Translations under genes and position numbers: made by a program | Notes under the pieces: generated by a model | The model's input: the letters and a program-made list of their open reading frames with translations, nothing else | The model's database searches: none | What the model was told of the DNA's origin: nothing | Shown: piece after piece, positions 20,850-30,978 of the stretch | Layout: each line of letters opens with the position of its first letter | Numbering within the stretch: the first letter of the stretch is position 1 | NCBI GenBank assembly: GCA_973895155.1 | Contig: OZ316893.1 | Span: 14,322,001 to 14,386,000, forward strand | DNA: 64,000 bases | Source of the DNA: Marsupella aquatica | Lineage: Eukaryota > Marchantiophyta | Direction of reading: 5' to 3'

Positions 20850-22122
20850 AGTGGTGGACCTCGCCACCCAGCGCCCTCACCAATCCCAACACTTGCGCCT
20901 AAGTGCCCTTAGTGCCCGAACGCCTCCACGGAATACCTCGAGCAAGCATCCAAGTGCCTCTAGCACTACCTGCGGCCCCCTCCCATACGAAGCCGCACCT
21001 GCTCACCTACACGACCGCTACTCAACGGTCCTCACAGTCTGCACGAGCAACCAAGCACCTCGGTAAGTAACCCCTCTGGATCTAGAACTCGCCAAGTCTA
21101 GCCTCCTAACTCAAGCTCAACAAATGTTGGTAAATAGGTCAGCGATAGGTCCTCCCGATGCCATAAGCCGGAACCAGAACTCATGCCCACTGTCCGTCCA
21201 GGACAGTTCCTTCCTTGGGCGCGGCCCGGGTTTCCCCTCGTACCTATCCATCACCAACTGACCGCCCTGACCTCAGGACATGCTCATGGCCCAATTAGCG
21301 TAGCTTGTCCTAAAGCTTGTCCCAAGCTTGTCTCAACACGCCGGGACCAGAACGGCCTCGACTCTAACAACCGCTCCCGGTTTGCCCCACTGATGGTCTA
21401 GGGACCGAGCGCCCTTGGGACTCAGCCTCCTTACCTACTTGGCCTTGCCTCCCCAACGCAAGCTCCCTTGGGAGGCTGAACGCGGCTTGGCTGCTGTTCG
21501 GCAGGATTTGGCAAGTGGGCAAGCTAACACCCGCAAACCACAAGAACCCATGGCACTCCCGGACCCATCTGAGCTCACAAGGGGTGTAGCCCTCCTCAAG
21601 AGCTTTCCAACGCATCCAAGAAGTCCTCCAACGGACTTCTCGTTGGGAAAATATCGCCATTTCCGTTTGGCAATTTCTCTTAGTGTCGCGACCGCCGCGG
21701 CTCACGACTTCGGCTCGGCCTTAGCCCCCAGGGAGACACCACTCCCCTCATATATGCTTCTGGAGACCTGCCACCCCCGGACCAGCTTTGGTCCCTAAAC
21801 ATTTGGCCCCCAACCCGGATCCCATCGCGCATAATGGGCGCGCCACCAACTGGCAACGCCCATAACTTTCTTGATAGGCATCCGCAAGCGGAGTGCCTTA
21901 GCCCGTTGTGACCAGGCCAACCGAGTGCTCATGCCTAGGCCCTTAGGTCTGATCACCGCTTGGGGCCCCCGACCGGTGTCGTGGGGATTCCTTTTAGAAG
22001 GCAAGAATCCATATTATGTTATTTGAGTTTATGTGAAGAGGGTTTTACTTAAAAGCTTCATAGTAGTACTATTAGAGCATATATGTTACATTCTATATGT
22101 AGTATGTACATTTTACAATGGT

Positions 22123-22330
22123 ACACAGTAGTTCCACCATTTAGGCATAGTAGTTTTACAAACTAGATGCATAGTAATTCCACCAACTACGCATAGTAGT
22201 TGCACCAATTACGTATAGTAGTTTCACCAACTACGCATAGTAGTTACACCAATTACGTATAGTAGTTCCACCAATTACGCTTAATAATTCCACCAACTAC
22301 GCACGGTAGTTCCACCAACTATGAATAGCA
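22123..22330. repeat. 24-bp tandem array inside the nested element
   Basis: About nine degenerate units of CATAGTAGTTCCACCAACTACG follow each other with a 22-24 base period. Confidence 0.8.
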
Positions 22331-22628
22331 CTAGCACACTTATAGGTGTTTGATGCTTGCCACTTGGCTTCCATCCAAGGGTCAAGGCATCGATCCATGC
22401 CCTCTTGGAAAACACAAAGGGGCACTATAAATAAAGTGAAGAGGAGCACACTCTCCTCATTTGCATTTGTTTGATCTATCGTGTCGGACTCGCAACACTG
22501 TAAGGAACTCTTCCCCTCTTGTGCACATGTCTTGTTTATTATTTATCTCTATGCTTGGGTACTAACTTGATTGTTAGCCTTAGAACTATTTTATGTTTTA
22601 TGTTTATTAGTCTTGAGATCAATTTAGT

Positions 22629-23171
22629 GTGCTTGTAATGAATAATATGATAAATGGAGTACCTAGAGTTTATCCCCCACCTGCTGTGCCATTTGTCAAT
22701 CCTTTCTTAATTAGAATTCATTGTCTTAGCAAGCATACCATGAGAATGCATCTTCTTTATCATTTTGGATTTGAGTTAATGGAAACAGTTATGAATAGCG
22801 ATGCACCATTTGTATACCCGATTGTTGTTTATGGAAATGAATGGAATGTAACTATTTTTATTTTATATTAGATGGATTTTAATAGACAATTCGTAAATGT
22901 ACCGGAGTTAGATTTGAATAGGCTTCCTAATAATGTGTCTGATTTTCCTTCATCTATTGACATTAGAGTGATATGCCGTAAGAAGGTTGATTGTAGAGAT
23001 GTTTTAGTTAGAAAGTATGGAGATGAAAGATACAATGGTATGCTTAGGATGCCAGAGCCTGTGATTATATCATCTATGGTAAATCTTAAGATCATAGTCT
23101 TTGTTTTCTATAATTGACTTATCTAATTGTAGGATTCGTTGGAAATTGCAATCTATGACTTGACTTGGGAA
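22629..23171 (+). pseudogene. Gene-like segment with splice signals in the nested element
   Basis: Not recognised. An open frame 22629-22871 ends in TAG, and an ATG follows at once (22872), opening a frame that reads DFNRQFVNVPELDLNRLP and later RKYGDERYNGMLRMPEP. A 54-base GT-AG stretch (23079-23132) would join it in frame to a 13-codon block DSLEIAIYDLTWE, which is followed by a consensus GTAAGT donor at 23172. The arrangement looks like part of a cellular or element gene cut into exons. The 54-base intron is short for plants, so the model is tentative. Function is unknown. Confidence 0.35.
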
Positions 23172-23774
23172 GTAAGTTATGTGGAAAGAGGATAGGCCAA
23201 TTCGAGGCTTAGTGTGAGGAAGCCGCTCATCCCTAAAGGACCGCTCATTTTAGAGGATAACGGTGAGAGAAATTGATCGACAAAGGGGATTGCAAGGGTA
23301 ATGTGAGGTGAGAAAAGACGTATTTTGGAAAGGTTTCTTCCAAGATAGGAAAAACAAGAGCTTAGTGCTTCCCAAGAACTAAAGATTCCCCCGACACCGG
23401 CCCAACCCGGATCGGGCCACAACTTGCGCCCCAAGCGTCCGTTGCCAATGGCGTCAACTTCATTGGCCTTGGGCCCAAGAGGAGCTCACTCCCAAGCCCT
23501 CAGAATTCAAAGTCCATCTGACGATCCAAACGGCCATCCTTGAGCCCGGCCCATTTCCCCTTGACCCGACCAGCCATAGGCTAGTCCAAGTCCTTAGTGT
23601 GTGTTCCCAGCTTGGCCCCTTGCCTCGCCAGTGCCATGTCTCATTGCCCACAAGTCTCCCCATGCTAAGTCCTCCACGGATGGCCTATCCGGGCCTGGAC
23701 CATAAGGGAGCTCGGCGTCAGAGTCAGCGACGCCGGAGCTAAGTGTTAAGGTAGTCGAGTTCCGCGACTGGATG

Positions 23775-25555
23775 TTTGCTCTCGCTACAGAGAGAGACTT
23801 TGATGATGCAAGCTTGCATTGGAATGCTACAAGCTGGGCAGTGGTGCAAAACTGAATTTGGAGAAATCTGTGGTGATTCCCCTTGCTATGGAGGTGATCC
23901 CAAACTGGCTAACCAATACTGGTTGCATTATCAGCAAGAGAGCAGAGATACAAAAGTACCTGGGAGCACCTTTGGGGGTTGGGCTTCACACAGAGCAGTT
24001 GCACAGATTCTGCCTGGACAAGGTTTGCTCTGGACTGTCTGCATGGGCAAATAAGCTACTTGCCTTCATAGGCCGTACTCTACTTGTTAAGCACATCTTG
24101 CAGGCAATACCGATCTACCATGTGATGTATTGTAAAGCTTTTGTTGGTTTGACCAAGAAATCGATTACTCTTAGTTGTGATTTCTTATGGGGCTACAGCG
24201 CCACGGGGGGCAGGAAGATCCCTTTGGTGGCTTTGATAGGATGGCGCAACCACGAGTAGAGGGGGGATTGGGTTTTAAGGACTTCCGCAACCACTCTAAC
24301 GCTTTGCTCTCGCAGTGGTTCACCAAGGCTCTTAACTCCCCTGAACTAGAGTGGTCTAGAATGTTAGTTGCAAATCTGGCTTTGATGGGGTGGCTGAGCT
24401 ATAAGGTGATAAGAAGGAATAGATATTCCTTCCAGGATCAGCTTTTGCTGTGCTCCCCAAGGTCATATGGCAAACTTCCATACACAAGTGGACTGTGAAG
24501 GACTTGGGTAATGGTCAGAGCTCATCTCTCCTTTGTGCCTGGCAGTCTAGGGGCACCGGCACGTTGGAGCATTAACGACACCCTCCACTGCCTGGTTGGA
24601 TTTAATTCCCTCCCAAATGAGACCATTAATGGGATTACAACTATCTGTGGAAGATTAGGAATACGGTTGATTGGGGATGGATGGTCGACAGAGGAGGGAT
24701 GTTGGAAGGACCTCCCGTTGCAATGGCACAACTTGAGAGGATTCACAGCTGAGCACAGATCACTTGCTCGGACCTTCCTGGAGCAAATCTGGAACACGAA
24801 TGCCTGTAGGGAGGACTACTACCTATATGCCAAACAGTGGCGGTGGGTTGATAAGGCTGAAATTCTGAAAGGCTTCAGGAGTGAGAATTGTCGGGTGTAT
24901 GAATTCTTGAGACCTAAATGCACATCCCATGGCCGCTTGAACAAGATCTGGTCCACTTCTAGAGAGGAGATGGGATGGATTGTGGGTTGGACTCAACTTT
25001 GGTGCTCTGACCTGCTGACCAGAGGCAAGACATTTATCTGGCAAATCATTGTGGGGGGTCTTCACAGGGGCTAGGGCACTTAGAATTGGCATGAGCAATG
25101 GAGAATGTAAACTCTGCAGCGGTATCATTGAGTCCATCCCTCACATTTTCTTTTTGTGTGCACATGCTGTTAATTGTTGGGGACTTTGCGACTGCTTTCT
25201 GCGGGAGCTGGGCCTACCAATTGGCCACGGAGTGATGGCTCTTTTGGATTTTGCCTATGGGAAGGACCCTGAGCGTATTTCCAGGTTATTTGTATTGGTC
25301 AAATCTTACGGATGCTGTGGCTAGGAAGAAACTCCCATATGTTCCAAGCGGGTGGTAGGCATACATTTGATTTGGGTCTTGTGCTGTCTGAGATAGTTGA
25401 GAGCTTGAATGCTGTAAGCTGGAGCTTACCTCCGAGTAGGAAAAACTCCCGGTTGCACAAAACCAAAGATAGGATTGATTGTCTTTGTATAGGCTTTGGC
25501 TCAACGGTGGCAAGGGTTGTATTTCCTTGGCGAGGTGAGAGATAAGTAATCTCAT
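23775..25555 (+). pseudogene. LINE A RT thumb and zf-RVT region
   Basis: Past the insertion the LINE reads LECYKLGSGAKLNLEKS, YLGAPLGV, GRTLLVKHILQAIPIYHVMY, GGRKIPLV and GGLGFKDF, the usual connection region of plant L1-like RTs. Near 25100 comes the zf-RVT pattern CKLCSGIIESIPHIFFLC with its second Cys pair, followed by LWLGRNSHMFQ. At least three frame changes separate these blocks. The same final segment recurs at 29.7-30.2 kb. Confidence 0.85.
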
Positions 25556-25618
25556 CAGTTATCAGTCACTTTCATCAGTGTACCTAATATCAGCTGCTAC
25601 CTCATCTCAGAGAGGCCA

Positions 25619-25930
25619 CCAAGTTGTGATGCAAAAAAAAAATGAAGAAAAAAAAATCTTGAATTTTTCTTCTTCAAATTTTTTTTCGTCATGAGGCGTC
25701 CGTACCGTACGGACACATATCTCGGCGAGCCCAGCCGAGATGGGAAAAAAATTTCTCAACATTTTTTTGGTTTTTTTCTTTTTCCCCATTTTTTTGGGTC
25801 CATATGACCCATCTCGGCAAGGTCAACCGAGATTGAGTCAACCTTGGTTGCCTAGCTAAGATGCACGGAAGTTCGAAGGCCCCATCTCAACTCCTCAGTT
25901 GAGATTCTGAAATTTTTGAGATAACTGATA
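25619..25930. repeat. Cluster of four short hairpins in LINE A 3' region
   Basis: Within an A/T-run-rich patch are GTCCGTA-ccg-TACGGAC (25698-25714), ATCTCGGC with GCCGAGAT (25719-25741), ATCTCGG with CCGAGAT (25811-25833) and ATCTCAAC with GTTGAGAT (25884-25905). The last three share the ATCTC arm. The patch is absent from the related LINE 3' end at 30.25 kb, so it is likely an inserted element; GTTGTG on both sides (near 25621 and 25953) may be its duplication. Confidence 0.5.
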
Positions 25931-26260
25931 TCAGTCGCTGATATCTGATGATGTTGTGTACCCCGCAAGGTGACTTGGTGCTCCTTTTGATGATTTTGAT
26001 GGTGTTCTTGTTGTCTATCCCTATTTACATCGAGGGTGGGCGGCTCAGGGACTGGGGTGCTTAAGGGTCTTTCTTGGCTCTTATCCAGATTGGATCCCCC
26101 TATGTTGCTTTGCGGGGGCTGTTTGTGGCTTTTAGGTCTATGGGCTGGTGCTCTTGTTCCCCTTGGGTTTATCCCCTGTGTGGGGGGCTGTTGTTTTTGC
26201 CGTGTGGCTTGTTCGCCCTGCCCATGGGATTTTTTGCGGGTGGAAATAACTTTTTATAAA

Positions 26261-28248
26261 AAATCTATTCCAAGGGAATCCTCTTCAAGAAATATTAGTT
26301 GAAGGCTAGATGAAACTTAGCCTTCAATCTAGGTGATAGGTGGGGTCTGCGATGAGTGAGAGTTGGACCAATGTCTGGAGTGATTAACTAAAAGGAATTT
26401 AGTTGAGAGTCCATGGAAGTACTCTCAATCCAGGTGACAGGCAGAATCCAATGGCCTGGAGAGGTTGGATTACAGTCTCAAGAAATTGCACAAGTCGACA
26501 CTACCTGATTGTCAGAATGGCCGGGTAGCAAGCGAAACGTGCACAAGAATCAATCTGATGAAGGCGGTACATTGTTAAATTGATAAACAAAAGAGAATTA
26601 ATGAAGTCTAAAGACATGTTGGATGGTTAATCGGAGGATTTGGCCAAGAGTGAAAGGGACCATCAGGTAAAGGAGGGTCCAGGGGGAGCCACAGGGGGAC
26701 AAAGGGGGTACAACTGAAAGATCCACGGGCTCACAAAAGGAGGGGTCAACTAGCAGGTCAACCACCGGAGAAGGGTGGGGCAACAAAGGGAACATGAGGG
26801 CAGTTGGGGGGGTCAACCAAAAGACCCTTGGGGGTTTCACTTCCACAAAAATGGCACATCACGTGAGACGAAGGATAGGGTCATTTTATTGGTTTGAAGG
26901 GAAGACTTAAGAATTTTTGCGGAACAACAATAAGGTCTTTTAAATTCAATTTTGAGACTTATAAGAACATTAGGGTCTTTCTAACCATAATTTGGAATAT
27001 TCTAACTTTATAGGGGTTGAAAAATAATATTTTTTTCTTACATTTTAGGGGCCCGTCCGAGGCCTAAAAATGTCATAGGTAATGGGGAGGCATCCATATA
27101 GTGAGACCCCTGAGAAAAGACCCACCTCCAAAGAGGAGGGTGGGGTAACAAGGGGCAGAGGAGGGCCGGTAGAGGGTCGACAACAGGGGTAAAAATAGGA
27201 AGGGAAGGGGACTGGAAGGGATGACAACAGGGTCGGATGGTGGGGCTGCAAAGGACCCCTGGACAACCAAGGGGGGACAGAGGTGGCACACAAGGAGGGT
27301 TTGGATAGGAAGAAAGGGTCACCAGGACGCGGCTCCATAAATTCATCCATCAAGGCATCGTCATCCGTTCGGGAGGATAGCCGGGGACAAGAGTGGACGG
27401 GGTTGGGGACAAGGGATGATGGAGGGGAGGAGGAGGGGGATAGATATGGCCACTTGCGACCACACAAACAAGAAGACTCCATCCAGGATGCAAGGCCAAG
27501 ACAAGAAAAGGACAAAACAAAAGACGAAACAACATAAAAGAGAAAATAACAAAGAGAGGAAACCAAAAGGGAAGAACCTTAGACTAGAAGAAACACCATT
27601 ATTGGATCTGAAACAATGCAGCACCCAAACAACAGCGGCCAGACAAAGATCACCAACACTAGGGCCCGAGACCCCACAGACCAAATGCCAATCACCCAAA
27701 CCCCCACAAGAGCCTCCAGTCAGCAGGTCACACAAGAAGGGGAGTTGAGCTAAACGCCACAACAACGGCACCAAGGTTAGGCCGCATGCGACAAACTAGA
27801 CAGTCAACGAAAGAATATGCAAAGGCCAAGAAAGGATGGACAGATGTAAGTGTGGGATTGGGGTTGGCCATATGTGTGGCCACCAAACCCAAAGGATGCC
27901 AGGGTGCATGAGGTCAACCCCCATGAGAGACCCCCCACAGGCAAGGCCCAAAGGTCCGCATTAAACCCTAAACTAACAAAAGATTAAAGTAGGCAAGCCA
28001 GGTGATTTTTAGTGGAAGTGGCATCTTTGTAGGTGGATTAGATGGCAAGCTTGACAGCACTTGTGACCTGTAGGAAAAGTATTGCTAGTGGATAGAGTAT
28101 TCTTATGCCTTTTGATTTTGATTTTGGCTTTGACTTTTGGATTTCTAGTACATTTCTATAACTTATAAGCCATAATTCTTTTGTATTTCTAGTACATTCT
28201 AGAACTCTAATCGTAAGAGTAGTCCATACATTGTGTTTTATGGAAAAA
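26261..28248. other. Unassigned sequence, purine-rich, probable repeat remnants
   Basis: The + strand is strongly purine-rich at 26600-27600. Long minus-strand frames (up to 173 codons, 27045-27566) result from that bias and show only Pro, Ser and Leu-rich text. A perfect 10-bp hairpin (TTGAAGGCTA with TAGCCTTCAA, 26299-26327) lies in a diverged tandem pair at about 26290-26470. No gene is supported. Confidence 0.4.
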
Positions 28249-28800
28249 CTAGCCCAATGCTTGTGCATTGCACAAAAGATGTTGAGGTGAAAAAAAGATG
28301 TTGATGTGAAAAAATTTGTCAATGAGAGAAAAAGATGTTGAGGTGAAGAAAAAATGTTGGTGTGAAAAAATTTGTCGATGAGAGAAAAAGATTTTGAGGC
28401 GAAGAAAAGATGGTGTGAAAAAGTTGTTGATGAGAGAAAAAATGTCGAGGTGAGGAAAAGAAGTTAAAGTGGAAAAAAGATGTTGAGTAGAGGAAAAGAT
28501 GTCAAGGTGAGTAAAAAAAGTCAAAGTGAAAAAAGATGTTGAGGAGAGAAAAGATGGCAAGGTGAGAAAAATATGTAAAGATGAGGAAAACATGTCGAGA
28601 GAGAAAAGATGTCAAGGGTGAGGGGAAGATGTCGTGGTAAGGTAAAGAACACAAAAAATGTTTGTGCATTGCACAAAAGATGTTGAGGTGAAGAAAAGAT
28701 GTTGAAAGGAGAAAAGATGTTGAAAGGAAAAAAAATGTTAAGGTGAGGCAAAGTTGTTGAGGAAACAAAAAATGCTGACAAACTCATTCCCTCTGCACCG
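28249..28800 (-). mobile_element. Helitron 3' terminus with minisatellite (minus strand)
   Basis: On the minus strand the element ends with hairpin GTGCAATGCAC (28263-28273), ten bases and CTAG (28249-28252), followed by T, as in the copy at 7350. Immediately upstream in that orientation lies a degenerate minisatellite of 17-25 base units of the type AAAGATGTTGAGGTGA on the + strand, running to about 28790. The hairpin with CAACATCTTTTG occurs a second time at about 28663-28683 without CTAG, so part of the terminus was duplicated within the array. The 5' end is not found and no coding sequence is visible. Confidence 0.65.
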
Positions 28801-29640
28801 CAAAAAAAAAGTAGCATTAAAAATGTCATTGTTTGATGATGTTCTCATTGTTGCAAAAATGTCGTCATTTTGGTTATTATTGTGAACGTGTTATTATTGA
28901 GGATGAAGGTGATTGTTGAGGATGAAGGTGAGAACATGGAGAATGATGCAAGATGGGTGACAATGGCCATTACATGACTGAGTTGTAGCATGATCACCCA
29001 AAAAATGATGCAAATTTTATTAAATTAAAATTTTTAATATTTGTAATACATAAATATGTACATGCAGAAAATTGAAAAGGAACAAAGATAGCATACTCCT
29101 CGTTGAATCACAAAGCACTGTACCTAAGTACATTGATATAGTGACTAGTACATTCAAATTAATGCAATTTGTTCTTTCACCCATAAAGTTTCACAAAATG
29201 TGCACCTCTCTCATTTCTAAAAAGGTGTGCATGCTTTTCATTAACTTTTCTTAAATTCATTCTTTCAATATTTGTGTTTTATTAACTAGTCAAATTAAAA
29301 TATCTCCTCACATGAACTCTTATAATCATCTTTTCAATTTTTTTGGATAAGTCAAAGTAGGCATGTATGAGGATGAACATACTATATTGCTAATGAGTAC
29401 AACAAATAAACCCATATGAACCACAGGTGACGAAACTCATGAACTGAGCTAACAGGAATTTCTGCTAGCCAGGAGAAGTATTGCTCGTTACAAAAAGGGG
29501 TATCATTACTACACAAGTAAACAGGAGTTTTTTCCTGTTTACCATACGTTTTACCATAATTTGACCCTATTGTGAGGAGATGTTTTAATTTGACCCTATT
29601 GTAGAGGATTTTCTTAGTCTGAACTGCACTTGGGGCAGCA
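28801..29640. other. Unassigned AT-rich sequence with minor repeats
   Basis: A hairpin AAACAGGA with TCCTGTTT near 29520-29541 and a 29-bp duplication of TTTAATTTGACCCTATTGT type near 29565-29612 are visible. No gene is recognised. Confidence 0.4.
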
Positions 29641-29722
29641 CAAAATCTGTAGAAGAATCCCCATCCGCGGGGTTCACGCGGAATAAAATTAAAATTGTAA
29701 AAAATAAAATCTGTAGAAGAAT
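29641..29722. repeat. Short direct repeat beside LINE C
   Basis: AAAATCTGTAGAAGAAT occurs at 29641-29657 and again at 29706-29722, bracketing a 48-base spacer just before the LINE C coding remnant. It may be a local duplication made at LINE insertion. Confidence 0.5.
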
Positions 29723-30650
29723 GGAAGGCGGCCTTTCATTCTTCTATCATCACGGTCAAAAACTTTTATCTGGAGAGTCCTGGCCTTGGGATTATTTACA
29801 GGAATCCAAGCGATTCACATACTTAGGCAAAGGAGATGTATTTTGTAAGCTGTGTCATTGTGTCACAGAACCCACCCCCACCTCTTTGCCCAATGTGAGC
29901 ATGCTTGTAATTGTTGGGCATTAGGTGCTAGGTGCTTCCAAGGCAGCTTTCCTGATTACTCAAATAGGATACTATCCATGCTTGATCTGATAGTCGGTAG
30001 AGAACACAACATTGCTAATCTTTTCATTTTTTACCAGATCCCTCTGGTCATTATGGTTAGGACGGAATGTGCATGACTTTCAGGCAAATGGCTGCAGGAA
30101 ATTTGATCTTAGATTTATATTATTGGAGGCAGCTGGCCATGTTATTGCAGTGGGTGTGAGCTTGCCCTTGGGCAGGCGCCGCACCAGAATGATGCGTGTT
30201 AAAGGCTTATTAATCAAGAGAGAGTGGCGTGGCTGAGTAGCCACCAAGTGTGTATCACGTCTGGCTGAGGTCATTTTTGGATCTCAGGGATGCAGTATAT
30301 TGTCGCCTTGATTTCTGGTTGATGGCTCGGGCATTTGTGAGCATTATATAGCTGGCTAGTTTGCCTTGCTCAGTATTGGCCCCTGGTTTCTGGCTGATGG
30401 CTTGGGCACACAAGAGCTTTGTATAGCTGGTTAGTTTGCCTTGCTAGGTATTGGCCCTGGAATTCTGGTCGAGCATGGTATGCTTGGCTTGTTGCTGGCC
30501 CTTGTAGCTGATTATGGGCAAACATAATTTGCTTCCTTGGCTGTCCTTCATGTTGGGCACAGCTGTTTCTGGTGTTTTCGGTACTGTGAGCGGTGTCCCC
30601 CTGCCATGGGGTCTTTTGTGGATAAATTAATAAATAAAAAACAAATTTCA
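29723..30650 (+). mobile_element. LINE C, 5'-truncated 3' end
   Basis: The + strand keeps only the zf-RVT region (CKLCHCVTEPTPHLF, read over two frames) and the following LWLGRNVHDFQANGCRKFDL, homologous to LINE A at 25.1-25.5 kb. The 3' UTR contains a tandem duplication of about 73 bases (30310-30470), then GCCATGGGGTCTTTT and an A-rich ATAAATAAAAAAC tail near 30650. The element lost RT and endonuclease on insertion. Confidence 0.8.
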
Positions 30651-30728
30651 AGGAAATATAGAATTGTTGTTGCCTAGTTGAAGAGTCCAACATTCTCATG
30701 CAAGTAAAGAAAAATGCCCTTAAAATGA

Positions 30729-30978
30729 TGAATAAAATTCAGCTTTTAAGTACTTTGCCACTAAAGATGTTATAATTCACAATAATGCCACTATTTCTTC
30801 TGTATTTATAAAAATGTCACTATTTTGTATATAGATGACAAGTTTATCAAGGAAACCAGGGGAACTATATACTGAAACTGTGACATTTTTGTAAATACAA
30901 AAAAAAACAGTGACATTATTGTAAATTCAAACATAGTTAGTGACAATGTACTCAAAAGTTGAATTAAAATTATAGGAC
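30729..30978. mobile_element. 250-bp hairpin MITE (foldback)
   Basis: The two arms (about 30729-30836 and 30870-30978) are near reverse complements around a loop of about 33 bases. Paired blocks include TTCACAATAATG-CACTATTT, TATTTATAAAAATGTCAC and GTATATAG. Transcription across it would give a long imperfect RNA hairpin. TTAAAAT lies near both ends (30719-30725 and 30973-30979) and may be the target duplication. No coding capacity. Confidence 0.65.

Larger units (their letters stand above)
21977..23396. mobile_element. TGTCG-ended element nested in AGT...ACT copy 2
   Basis: Its ends, TGTCGTGGGGATTC and GATTCCCCCGACA, form a 13-base imperfect inverted repeat with TG...CA tips. CCGG flanks it at 21973-21976 and 23397-23400 (ACCGG if the last A is counted in the duplication). 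The uninterrupted sequence at this spot in copy 1 (CCCCGATCGGCCAAAC) confirms the insertion. Inside are a 24-bp tandem array and a gene-like segment, but no recognised transposase. The TG...CA ends would suit an LTR-type element, yet no long direct repeats were found. Confidence 0.75.
20850..23769 (+). mobile_element. AGT...ACT element, copy 2, split by a nested element
   Basis: Starts AGTGGTGGACCTCGCC and ends GTTCCGCGACT like copy 1. The 5-bp duplication GGATG stands at 20845-20849 and 23770-23774 and, when collapsed, restores the LINE frame FVDDVGMFALATERDF. Without the nested 21977-23396 element the length is about 1.5 kb, matching copy 1 along the full length with many point differences. 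It is in the same orientation as copy 1. It carries no ORF with a known domain. Confidence 0.85.
19555..26260 (+). mobile_element. L1-like LINE A, 5'-inverted and interrupted by nested insertions
   Basis: The 3' part (20070-26260) runs on the + strand from the RT finger region through FVDD, the RT thumb, a zf-RVT domain and a 3' UTR. The 5' part (19555-about 20060) is inverted. Two insertions break the RT: a MITE at 20187-20430 and the AGT...ACT element at 20850-23769. Removing them restores the order GFIPGR, GRHILENI, LKLDFEKAFDRV, VRQG, FVDD, QAIPIYHVMY. Stops and frameshifts make it dead. The 3' end near 26256 has CCCATGGGATTTTTT and a short A-rich tail, like the ends at 30650 and 41562. 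No convincing target duplication was found. Confidence 0.85.

Noticed and set aside
27045-27774. Minus-strand frames of 137 and 173 codons
   Set aside because: They follow from a purine-rich + strand; the products are runs of Pro, Ser, Leu and Phe without motif.
28240-28800. CRISPR-like array
   Set aside because: Units are degenerate and contiguous without unique spacers, and the DNA is eukaryotic.
28249-28829. Minus-strand Phe/Ser/Leu-rich frames
   Set aside because: These cross the degenerate minisatellite next to the Helitron end and have no domain.
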